Positions 9,660 through 18,590 of a DNA stretch of 22,629 nucleotides are shown piece by piece. Position numbers and translations under genes: made by a program. Within the stretch, counting starts at the first letter, position 1, and every line of letters starts with the position of its first letter. The stretch comes from Gracilariopsis chorda. Taxonomy: Eukaryota; Rhodophyta; Florideophyceae; Gracilariales; Gracilariaceae. The DNA lies in contig NBIV01000560.1 in the NCBI GenBank assembly GCA_003194525.1, positions 1 through 22,629 on the forward strand. The letters run 5' to 3'. The notes below the pieces were generated by a model, which saw only the letters and a program-made list of their open reading frames with translations, ran no database searches and had not been told where the DNA came from.

Positions 9660-11107
9660 CCCGTCACGACGAATGAGAGAAGTAAGGAATTGGGACAGCT
9701 CCCACTCGGGGACGTCCCGCACACTGCGGCTATACCGACGTAGTCGGCCGCCGCCGAAGCAATCGTTTTTCGGATCAAACTACCGATGGTTTTTCATCCA
9801 GCAAGCTGGTAGCCCCCCCCCCAGGGCTCCCGCTTGCACGGTTTTTCCCATCGATGGCGGTGTGTTGTTTTCGTACGCACCACCTTTTTCAAGGATTGAA
9901 GTTTTTATCTACACTACTAACCATCTACGATGGATGTCAGTTTCCGGACCTCCGGTACTGTACCCCATCTCTGGGCGATGTTGCTGTCTCACGACGGCTG
10001 CTGTGCTCCCAGAACAGCTGGTGTACTCGCAGCCACGCTGCACAACTCCGTATGGCTACGGTCAGACTTCCCCGTCACCAGGACTTCTGGCTCTACAGTA
10101 CCGTATGAACGGCTTCCACTGAAAAATAGGCTAAATGTGTCGGTTGACCTCCGTTTCCAAAATGGTTCTTTAAGACCTATCCGAGTACCTCGGTGAAGAC
10201 AGATTCCGATTTTATCGGCTGGTTCCAAAGTTATGGCACTTTTCCAGTTCGACTGGTTTCGAAGAAGCCCTACTGAACGGGTCTTGTCTAACCAACTTCT
10301 GGGAGCTCAATTCCTGCTTGCAGGGTCTCATTCGACAGGTCTTCATCCCGAGAGTACGCCGACGACTCTGATAAGCTGCAGCTGTCTTGAATCGGAAGTT
10401 ATTCGCGTTTCGCGCCTTGGACCGGTCTGACCCCGGTAATTCCCGGTGTGGACCGCTGGACGCCGCTCATTTCCCGCGGAAAGCTCCCTCGTTCTGAGAT
10501 AATGCTCCCTTAGGGAGGTGTTAGCAAGCACTGAGGGCCCCTATCAGTTGAACTACGCTGAGAACGGGCGCTCTCAGGTAACGGGCGGATGGTGATCGAA
10601 GCGTCAATACGCCCCAATGGGGAGTACACCACGACGCCTGGGCTCGCTTGCACTCGTGCAGAGGAAGCCTGATGCCCAGGGAACGCCCTGAGAGGGCAAG
10701 AGCCGCACGAGCGGAGTCGCAAACGAACCGGATGGCCGGGATGGTGGACTACAGTGGCTACAACTCGCGGACGCGTGGGAAGACGTGATCGAAACTTACC
10801 CAGGGGGCCTTCCTCGCGCTGAACAAGACACCCGCAAATGCGGACGGCCCTCGTATGAGGCATGACTGGATAGACATCCACCGTGGTCACGGAGAATGCG
10901 TGAAGCCAACCCCACTGGGGACACTTACGCTCCCATGGAGAGACTTATGTCGCACATGTCCTTGCCGCCGCTACGCGGATTCATCATGCGCAACGCGACG
11001 CGTGGAGCTCCATGACGGAGATATGACACAAGGGATTGTGGAAACCCCCTCGCAGGGGTAAGCTTGATTATCTATCTACCTCAAGGTAATGCCAGCATGC
11101 TGGGAAG
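9660..11107. other. Spacer between convergent ORFs of element A, no gene seen
   Basis: About 1.45 kb between the stop of pol (plus) and the stop of the antisense ORF (minus). No convincing coding sequence on either strand; the longest open stretches overlap known genes or have no conserved features. It holds a run of ten C at 9813-9822 inside a short AGCCC/GGGCT stem, and many small perfect stems such as GCCCTGAGAGGGC near 10690 and CTCCCTTAGGGAG near 10503. The equivalent spacer in element B is only about 180 bp. Confidence 0.5.
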
Positions 11108-13024
11108 CTACTGTCCATTGTTACCGCTTGGCGGGGGACCCCCGCCAAGGCGGTTAGCAAGCGTGTCCCGCATCGCGGCAATGTCACCGGTGACTTCGTT
11201 GGCGCTCAACCCCACCTCGCGGAGGAACTGTGCGATGACGCCACCAGGGTCATTCGCCACCGGAACTGCCGGAACAGCCGGTATAGCCGGATAAGTAGGA
11301 CTAGGGGCAACCGGGGGAGCTGTAGCAGGAACCGGCATTGCCGGAGGATCCTTCGCACTCGTCGGGACCGCCGGGCCGGAATTGAACCCGTTGCGGCCAT
11401 CGACCGCGCCACCCACGACTCCGTCGGCCTCGCTCCCGTCCACGACGGCATCTACCGGACCTTCCGGATCATTATCCACCTTGGGATCACCCCCGATGTA
11501 GGATCGGTGATAATCGTCGGCATCGACGTAGCCTCTCGGATGGTCTTCCGGTACCTCTCTCGGGGCATCCCGGTATGATTCCGCTTCGGCGCGGGTGAGC
11601 TTCCGGAAGTCCCAGGGATCGAAGAAGATGTAATCGCCCGCAAGCGGGGTATTGCGCCCGAGACCGGGGCCATAGCCGCTTCGCAAGTGATTGCGCTGGG
11701 CATTGGCCAGGGGCACTGCAGTCCAGTCCACACCCTCGATGTAATCGAGTAGCGAGAGCATCTCTTCGACGTTCGCTTCACCCCCAAGGGGGACACGCAG
11801 GTCCAGACTCCTGATGGCAGCCCGCACACGCGGCTGAATGTACCAGAGTCGATACTGGTCATACGCCTCTGCGAGGATATACGCCGCAACGTGGACGGCC
11901 CACTCAGAAACGACAACGGACCACAGCCCCGAGCGGGGATCCCACAACATGGAGGAGCCTAGGTAGGTGAGTACCGGAGGCAGCTCAACGAAGCAGCCCC
12001 AGCACACCTCCAAGGAGGACCACCACTCAGGGAGGGTGACGTACCGACCGCGTCGGTGGCGTGCCGCAATGCGCTCGATCTCCGTGTTCTGATACGGCAC
12101 GAAGTACCCGAAACGGGCTCGCCAACGCCGCTGATCGCGGATGAAGTCCTGTAAGAAGGCAGAACGGGTAGTCTGGGGAAGGAATCGGAACTCCGCTCGG
12201 AGAATGGGTCGCACCCAGCACAGGGCTTCCTGCCGGGCAACCGGAACGTTCCTCCAGGCGAAGGTTTCCAAGTCCGCAAGGCGGTCGCAGTAGCCCATCT
12301 CCCCGCGAGTGCGGTACATCAGAACGTCAAAGGTCTGCTCCTCCCGGATGGGGAACTCGAACGGTGCCCGGCGTTGCCGGAGGTGTGACACGCAGACGAA
12401 AGCGGCATGCGCGGTAACCGCGGATTCCCCCGAATTTCGGCGAACGTGGTGAACCGGGATCGCAATACGCTGGCGCCAGTCCCAGGACATGGTGACAATG
12501 CCAGGCAGGTCCCCCGGAAGGGTGTTAACACTATCCGCGTACGACGCGATGAGATCCTCGTCTCGGACGGCAAGCGGATGGAACCAGGGCGCATGCCTCA
12601 GCATGAGGCACCCACGCCGAGTACTCGGATCTGCCCCGATGAGGGCGTCGTACAACGGCCACACCGGTGGTGGCGTCTGCCCTGGGAAGATACCCGCTAT
12701 GGGACGATCGGCATAGCCGGATGCAGCGCCTTGCGACGAAGCAGCCGCCGACGGCGGAGGGTTCTGAACCGGCTGAGGGGGCGAATGGTCCCGCGATGCA
12801 GGTGGAGCCGAACTGTTCGGAAGCGGAACGGACCGGAAGCCGGTGAAGCCACCGCGATAGCGGAGAGGACGGTTGGGAGGAAGGTTAGACATTCTCGGGA
12901 TGCGAGGCGAGCCGTAAACACGGGGGGAGACTGTGGAGGCAGATCGCGTCGAGTGCGCTGAGGGTGACGGTTGGTTGACCGGAACACCGGAGGAGGCCGT
13001 GTTTTTACGTTGTTCGTTCGCCAT
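11108..13024 (-). CDS. Antisense ORF of element A, unknown protein (638 aa)
   Basis: Unrecognised protein encoded opposite to pol, between pol and the 3' LTR. I use the ATG at 13024 (G at -3 and +4); the open frame extends to 13081 only by way of GTG and into the LTR. Residues 1-120 are Pro/Ser-rich, about 120-490 form a folded core with many Trp, Arg and Tyr (LPGIVTMSWDWRQRIAIPVH; YRLWYIQPRVRAAIRSLDL; GLGRNTPLAGDYIFFDPW), 500-555 are Asp/Gly-rich, 556-590 a Pro/Ala/Val tract, and 594-626 a likely helix (VIAQFLREVGLSANEVTGD). No signal peptide, membrane span, zinc knuckle or known catalytic motif. Element B carries a decayed homologue along the whole core and C-terminus. Antisense ORFs in this place are known in some plant Ty3/gypsy elements, but I see no homology I can name. 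Confidence 0.75.
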   Translation of the reverse strand: MANEQRKNTASSGVPVNQPSPSAHSTRSASTVSPRVYGSPRIPRMSNLPPNRPLRYRGGFTGFRSVPLPNSSAPPASRDHSPPQPVQNPPPSAAASSQGAASGYADRPIAGIFPGQTPPPVWPLYDALIGADPSTRRGCLMLRHAPWFHPLAVRDEDLIASYADSVNTLPGDLPGIVTMSWDWRQRIAIPVHHVRRNSGESAVTAHAAFVCVSHLRQRRAPFEFPIREEQTFDVLMYRTRGEMGYCDRLADLETFAWRNVPVARQEALCWVRPILRAEFRFLPQTTRSAFLQDFIRDQRRWRARFGYFVPYQNTEIERIAARHRRGRYVTLPEWWSSLEVCWGCFVELPPVLTYLGSSMLWDPRSGLWSVVVSEWAVHVAAYILAEAYDQYRLWYIQPRVRAAIRSLDLRVPLGGEANVEEMLSLLDYIEGVDWTAVPLANAQRNHLRSGYGPGLGRNTPLAGDYIFFDPWDFRKLTRAEAESYRDAPREVPEDHPRGYVDADDYHRSYIGGDPKVDNDPEGPVDAVVDGSEADGVVGGAVDGRNGFNSGPAVPTSAKDPPAMPVPATAPPVAPSPTYPAIPAVPAVPVANDPGGVIAQFLREVGLSANEVTGDIAAMRDTLANRLGGGPPPSGNNGQ

Positions 13025-13058
13025 CGCGCCGCCCCTCGTTGAGGTTGTCGCTCCGTCT

Positions 13059-13069
13059 AAGGAGGGGGA
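13059..13069 (+). other. Polypurine tract of element A
   Basis: AAGGAGGGGGA lies immediately before TGTGTAGTG, the start of the 3' LTR. This is the position of the primer for plus-strand DNA synthesis. A second purine run (AA, ten G, A; 13091-13103) lies inside the LTR and is less well placed. Confidence 0.72.
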
Positions 13070-13963
13070 TGTGTAGTGCACGCCCTTCTCAAGGGGGGGG
13101 GGATTCCAGGCACTGGTTCATAATTTCCGATACATCGGGGATGGCACTTACTACACTGTTATGAACAGGAGCAATGCGGCGACAGTGGGCATACACGTGG
13201 TGCACGGCATAGCCGGAATGCGCCGTGGCCACGGCTCGCTCACGTGTCACACGGGTGGTGGTACTGTAGCGGATACATGGTTAGAAATATTCTATTTATT
13301 TATTTATTTGTTTAGTTATTACACTGGGTAGTCTACTGTACTTAGTGTAGCGGCAACCGCCGCTGCACCTCAGTAAACTTCCCCAACAAGGGTGTTCCTG
13401 CTTAGAATCTTCCCGAGGAGGGGTGTCTAACCAAGGACTTGGCTCTGAACATTCACGCCTTCGGCGGTACTCGACTCCACCACGGAGAGGTATCCCGTTG
13501 CATACGGTTTGTTCAACCCCCTTGCTCGCTTAACAGAACCCATTTCTGGGATACCAGTCTACTCACAGTTGTGGCTTCGCCGTTTATACGGTTTCATCCG
13601 GTCCTGCCGACATCCATCGAGTCCCTCTTGTGACTCGCCCCCTTTTCCCTCACTTCCCTATTCCTTTTCCTTTTCCTTTTCCCCCTTTTTGGGTAGCCCC
13701 CGCTATCCGCGGCTCACACCGACTCATTGTCGTGTGCGCCACCGTTTGGACTCGTGCCTCCTACTTGGAGCAATACACCGTGTGGACGGAGCTTCTCTGG
13801 TTTGCCAGCTACCCCTTCCTACGCAAGTCGTGAAGGCTGACCTCGGCTTACAACTGACCTAGTCGTGTCCTCCCTGGAAGGGCTCTGCTACTGCGTTCTC
13901 CTCGTGAGAGGAAGATCCCGAACGTCTTCGTGGTGTTCTCCCCTCGCCGGGCATTGCACCACA
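13070..13963 (+). repeat. 3' LTR of element A (894 bp)
   Basis: Starts TGTGTAGTGCA after the polypurine tract and ends TGCACCACA, giving imperfect inverted ends. It has an AT-rich TATTTATTTATTTATTTG block near 13292-13320, likely the core promoter, then a perfect stem AGCGGC-AACC-GCCGCT (13349-13364), a pyrimidine-rich tract with CCTTTT repeats (13638-13690), and GAAGATCCCGAACG near its end (about 13911). Element B's LTR (16468-17191) aligns with it in the same order, including that last block. Integrated pol-like sequence of element B follows at 13964. Confidence 0.78.
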
Positions 13964-14332
13964 GTCTGCAAGGATTACCGCGCAAGTGCAAGTGAGTACC
14001 GCCGCAGGGTTGAAGCCACTCAGACAGAATTGCACCCTGACAACCTCTTGAGGGACATTTTCTCAGATACTGGAGAGCCCAAATCGAGCGAGGTGACCAT
14101 GACACAAGAGGGCCGAAAAGCCTAGAAACACGGTTTTGTTATCAACGGGATTGTCAACCACGGTAGGAGCTGGGAATGTACACTGCGAGACCGCGTCCGC
14201 TGGTACAGTTATTACTCACGCTGGGATATATGGGAGCCTATCAAACACCTTTATCGATCGAAGGAGATACATGATCACCAAAGCGCGGGAATGGAGGCAC
14301 CAGCAACGATGTGCAAAGCACCAGTGGGATAG
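13964..14332 (+). pseudogene. pol: Chromodomain end of pol, element B
   Basis: Aligns with 9290-9659 of element A. The conserved NLLRDIF block lies before the chromodomain (A: TLLRDIF), and RVRWYSYYSRWDIWEPIKHL matches A's RWYGYDPNWDTWEPIEHL. The frame then runs to TAG 14330-14332 at the same place as A's stop. Frame changes and a stop near 14123 show it is dead. Confidence 0.8.
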
Positions 14333-14514
14333 AAACCGTGATATTGGAAGCTGAAAAAGAAGAAGGAAGAGATCATCTCAAGAATATCGTCAGGGAATGT
14401 AATTATCCCCGAAAAACCGTTCAGAACGTAAAGCGTTTCTTAAGAAGGCAGAAAAAGTTTGGAAACTGCACCACATTACTTACCAAGCCAGTAAGACGAG
14501 ACCACGATACTCCA
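14333..14514. other. Spacer of element B
   Basis: Short stretch between the pol stop and the antisense ORF remnant. No coding signal; I see no clear match to the much longer spacer of element A. Confidence 0.35.
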
Positions 14515-16430
14515 TTAGAAGCCTGTGCTTCCTTCGTCATTCGCGAATTGACCATCGCATAGATGGTATGCAAAGGCATCCGCCATTGCAGTTACGTCCC
14601 CAGGTACTGCGGTAGCGCTAAGACGCGCCCAACGGAGGAACTAGGCAATGATTTCGTTCTCATTGGCCAGGAAAAAGTGAGGACAGAAGGCACCGCAGGA
14701 GCAGAGGGCCTAGCGCTTGCCCTTGCAGGGACAGGAACCGCTGCTGCCGTTACGAAGAACACTTTCGCAACCTCTTCAGTGCCCTCTATGTCGATAATCC
14801 CCGTCACATCGGGATCATTCCCAACCACTGAATCATCTCGACTATAGGCGTGGTAATAGTAGTTGGAATCGATTCAACTACGTGAGTGATCATTTGGCAC
14901 GTACCGTGGCGCAACCTAAAGTTCTCTCGCTTCAGCGGCATATATTTCTGCGAATATTGATGGATCGAAGTATATAGAAACGCCTGCGAGAGCGTTGTTT
15001 CTACTTAGACCCAGACCGTGGGCACCACCGCTGCCGTCAAGCCGAACCCTCTGTTCCACTAGAAGCTCGCTCCAGTCCACACTATAAATGTATCCGAGTA
15101 GCTTTAGTAAGTCTTCATTGTTGGCGTGACCCTTTACGGGGATATGTAGGTCCAAGTTTTGGATAGCAGCCCGCACATGCGTTTCGATGTACCAGAGTCG
15201 ATAATGGTGGTAAACGGTGGCGAGGATGTAAGCCACAGTGCGTACAGCTCATTCATTTATGACTACCCACCAATGCCACGCCCGGATATCCAAGAAGGGA
15301 ACCAAGGTACATTAGCAGAGGTGGGAGCTCTATATAGTGACCCCGGCACGAGTGGTGAAACCGCCACCGTTTGGAAACTGCGACCTACGGACCTTGTCCG
15401 AGGGGCATAGCAATTCGCTCTGTTTCCAAGTTTTGGTAGTGGACGAAATACACGATTATGGATCTCCAGGGCCGTTCATAACGGATGACGTTTTGGAGAA
15501 AGTGGGACCAGAACTGTCAAGACTGGTATCGGAACTCTGCTGCAATAATTTATCTCTCCCAACACAGGGAAGTCTTTCAGCGCAGCCGCAACATGCCTTT
15601 ACGCTAAGAAGTAGAGTTTTGCGGTTCTTTCATCGGTTCCAATGTAACCGTTATTGCAAAATGTGGTGCTGTTGAAAGCACGGTCTATGGGAATCAGGAA
15701 TTGGAACGTAGCCTGGCTTTGCCTTTGATAAGCACTCCGCACCAACGCATTGTGAGCCTCCATCACGAATTCACCTGAGTCTCGTAGGAGATGATGTGCC
15801 GGTATCGCAATCCGGTGTCGCCAATCGTACAAAACGGTGACAATACCCCGTAGGTCCCTCGGCAGGGCTGCAGACCCATCCGCATAAGCGGTAGTCAAAT
15901 TTCCGTCCAGAACGGCTTTCGGATGGAACAACGGTGGGAGTCGTGGAAGGAAGGCATGTCTGTTATTTATTGTATTCAACTGTTACAAGGGCGTCGCATG
16001 ATGGAAAAGGCGTATCTGTAGCAGTTGTGGTAAGAACTACTGCCAGCCGAAGTGGAGAGTGCTGCTGCTTTGCTCTTTTAGGATGAGCCCCTTTCACCAG
16101 AGGATGTTTTCCTTGCTGCAAGTACATAGACCAGAAACACATTGTGAAGTTTCCGATCGGATTCGTAGTTGCTTTTTGTTCATGTTGCCTTCGTTCTGGA
16201 TGGGTTGGCTTCTAGAAAAGTTTGGTTAAAAAGTTGGAAGTGCACTCGAGTGAGGATGGATTTCCCCGTTAGATAATTGTTGATTCTGAGTCAGAGGTTG
16301 CAGCCGGAAAAACAGAAGCGTTCGTGCTTTATCAGCAATTTACACTGGGAGTCGCCCGTGTTTGCGGTTGATTTCCCCAGTAGGGATGCTGATATGAAGT
16401 GCATGCTCTCTGAAAGAGATATGAGGTCAC
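14515..16430 (-). pseudogene. Antisense ORF remnant of element B
   Basis: Decayed homologue of the antisense ORF of element A, on the minus strand in the same position. Open pieces at 15979-15599 (LPRDLRGIVTVLYDWRHRIA, IPAHHLLRDSGE) and 15236-14916 (YRLWYIETHVRAAIQNLDL, GLGLSRNNALAG) match A closely; in one 58-residue stretch I count 33 identities by eye. YFVHYQNLETERIA (about 15440) and a C-terminal IIA-stop-FLR...LSA...GD..AM.D block (about 14570-14670) also match, with TAG in place of A's Gln codon. Many replacements are conservative (V/I, M/L, E/D, R/Q). The 5' end near 16430 is inferred from spacing. Stops and frame changes rule out function. Confidence 0.78.
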
Positions 16431-16467
16431 TTCGTTATTTTCCAGAAAGGTCCAGTAGTGTGCGTCT

Positions 16468-17191
16468 TGTGTAGTGGTCAGACCCATTTTGGTCCACCAA
16501 GGTGATGGTTTGGACTCATAGGACACCACAGAGTCAGTTGTTGCTTTGACCATAGTATTGCACGTGAACCACACAATATAGGATGAATTCTAGTTTTCTT
16601 TAGTATTTTACACACATATCTGGGCTGGTTAGTACTTAGTGCGACGGCTCACCAACCGCTGCAACAGTAAACCGTCCCTAAACAAAGAACTCTGGCTCCA
16701 GATATTGTCTACTTCGTGAATTGTCTACTTCTCCAAGGAGGAATACTCCGTTGGACGAGGTTCTTTAAACCCCTTGCACAACTAAAATAACTCATAACTG
16801 AGCCTTTTCTGCCAACCATTATGGTTTCGATCTTGATAAGGTTTGCCCTTGCCATCGTCCTTTTGCATCGTCCCGCTCTTGGCACCCCCAGCGTTATCTA
16901 TCGTTCTGTTCCCCTACTAGGGTAGCTTCCTGCTATCTCAGACTCGTGCTCAACTGCGCACGCACGTGTCAACTCATGCGGAAACAAGACCTCTAAGAGA
17001 AAAAATACACCGCTTCGGTGGATAACAGTTTCTTCATCCCACATTCCCACTCAGGTCGCGAAGGGCTGCCCTTGGTCATGCACACACTCAGTTGTGTCAT
17101 CCCCGGATGGGCTCTACCGCTGGGTTCCTCTCAATAGATGAAGATCCCGAACGCCTTCCTAGTGTTCCCGGTTTTCGGGCATTACACTAAA
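16468..17191 (+). repeat. LTR of element B (about 724 bp)
   Basis: Starts TGTGTAGTGG at 16468, matching the first bases of LTR A, and ends ATTACACTAAA, matching A's ATTGCACCACA. Shared blocks in order: the AT-rich stretch near 16590, CTTAGTGCGACGGC, ACCGCTGCAACAGTAAAC, and GAAGATCCCGAACG near 17150. The polypurine tract expected just before it is missing: CGTCT (16463-16467) joins TGTG directly. Confidence 0.72.
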
Positions 17192-18473
17192 ATCGCCTCT
17201 CACTCACCACCGAATACACAACTAACGAATATATTAAGGCGTACACAGATGTAAGTCAGAAAATAGTACCTGGGTAATGCCCTAATGCGACATTGGAAGA
17301 AACGTTGGACTTCATTATCGCCGGCCTTTGAAATTTCCATCTCTGATCCCCGTCTTACACCCGCTCCTATTCCACTAGTCACCCAATGACAAACGGTTCC
17401 CTAGAAATTTCAAAGACTTCCACACTCTTCACCAACTAGTAAAGGGCCCAAACATCTGCCAAAACAGACACCGATGTTCGTCACGGACTTTATCAAGAAC
17501 TACAGGCAAGGCCGCGGATACTATTGTCGTCAACATCTCCGATGGGGAACCAAATTGACACAAATACCAATCGGGCTCCTGCCCGGCCAAATAACCGGCA
17601 TATTATACAACTCTCTCCGTATCTCCTCCCTCCACACCGACTCAGACTGCCAAGACCGTCACCACTCGAAATGACAGAACCCAAACCCAACGGCACGTTA
17701 CGCCCACACCCATCTACCTAACGTCTACCCAAAGCAGTCTCTCCTAAACTCCCCTCCAACTACCGAGCTCTGACTTCACAAATCCCACCTCGGCAATAGC
17801 CAAGTGACATAATAGTGGCATCCGATAAGTATCAATCCGGTACCTTCTCTCTTGAAAGCACTGCCCTTTCCACAAAAATAATACACCCCTTACCTTTCAT
17901 GGAACCCCTTCAAACGCTAACCCTAACCGAAACCGCAACCAACGAACAGAGGCCGTGCACCAACTATTCAATTCTCCAAATCCAGCCAAAAAGCAATACT
18001 ATCCCTATCTAAACGTATCCAATCTCTAAGAAGCACCTCAAACGCTACTTTCTATATGTTATAGACCTTGTGATGCTCCACGGACGTGTGAAGTTTCCAC
18101 CAAAGAGTGGCTATATCATCAGCTGTAGCACTCAAGCGCACAAAATAGTCGCACAAGCCCACTAGAACAGCACCCAGTACTGTGTTCAAGGTAAAACTCT
18201 ACCGTGCACAACAGCGGTCCCCGTGCGAACTGTATCGTAAAACACCAAACATTATACTCGCCAAACATCAAATACACATGCTCTACAACACTCCTGCCCG
18301 ACGTAGACCCCACTTACATCATCCGGTACCACACTACTGGTTAACCGTTCATCCAACCCTCAGTCATCCACACGCATACTCCAATCCCTTCCAACCTCCA
18401 AAGCATGGCCTAAACGACCTCATGGAGTTACGTCCTTCCACAACTGCCATATCCAGGCATGGAACCAATGCGA
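17192..18473. other. Unidentified C/A-rich stretch, no gene recognised
   Basis: About 1.3 kb in which the plus strand is rich in C and A and poor in G. Open frames are short (the longest are 60-130 codons) and none shows a motif I know. Two 12-base arms, CTTTGAAATTTC (17326-17337) and GAAATTTCAAAG (17404-17415), form an inverted repeat. The composition resembles the coding strand of the copia remnant at 21800-22629, so old retroelement coding sequence is possible but unproven. Confidence 0.4.
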
Positions 18474-18479
18474 TGGAGA

Positions 18480-18590
18480 TGGGATGGTTTTTCGTAACAG
18501 CAATCGCAATCGCGATTGAAATCTCTTTACCAAACCAAATCTTGATTGCCATCTTCCGTTCTTGAAAGCAATCTCGATTGCAATCCCAAT
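18480..18590. repeat. Left subterminal repeats of the hAT transposon
   Basis: Several GCAATC/GATTGC words (GCAATCGCAATCGCGATTG near 18500; GATTGCAATC at 18576-18585). The same words occur at the right end (20656-20734). Confidence 0.5.

Larger units (their letters stand above)
7343..13963 (+). mobile_element. Element A: 3' part of a chromovirus with a convergent ORF
   Basis: Plus-strand Ty3/gypsy element, 5' side removed by element M at 7342/7343. It runs integrase, integrase C-terminal module, long linker, chromodomain (stop 9657-9659), a 1.45-kb spacer, an opposite-strand ORF (13024-11108), a polypurine tract (13059-13069), and an 894-bp LTR (13070-13963). The LTR starts TGTG directly after the purine tract and ends CACA, so its orientation agrees with pol. 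About 6.6 kb is visible; gag, protease and RT should lie left of the window if M is a simple insertion. Element B has the same order. Confidence 0.82.
13964..17191 (+). mobile_element. Element B: decayed relative of element A, 5' truncated
   Basis: Same order and orientation as element A: chromodomain end of pol (13964-14332, plus), an antisense ORF remnant (minus, about 14515-16430), and an LTR (16468-17191). It begins in the middle of the linker just upstream of the chromodomain, exactly where LTR A ends, as expected if A inserted into B. It is strongly diverged from A and full of stops, so it is clearly older. Confidence 0.78.

Noticed and set aside
9502..10122. 206-codon plus-strand open frame considered as an env-like gene
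   Set aside because: It overlaps the chromodomain in another frame, has no signal peptide or membrane span, and no counterpart in element B.
12407..12961. 184-codon plus-strand open frame
   Set aside because: Exact shadow of the antisense ORF, whose protein is the one conserved in element B.
11108..13024. The antisense ORF read as a displaced Gag of element A
   Set aside because: No zinc knuckle or Gag core, and it runs against pol in both elements; a conventional Gag should lie upstream of the protease. It cannot be fully excluded.
13025..13081. N-terminal extension of the antisense ORF to 13081
   Set aside because: It needs a GTG start and would lie across the polypurine tract and the LTR end; the ATG at 13024 has a better context.
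17915..17930. CTAACCCTAACC, telomere-like
   Set aside because: Only two repeat units in a C/A-rich stretch, with no array around it.
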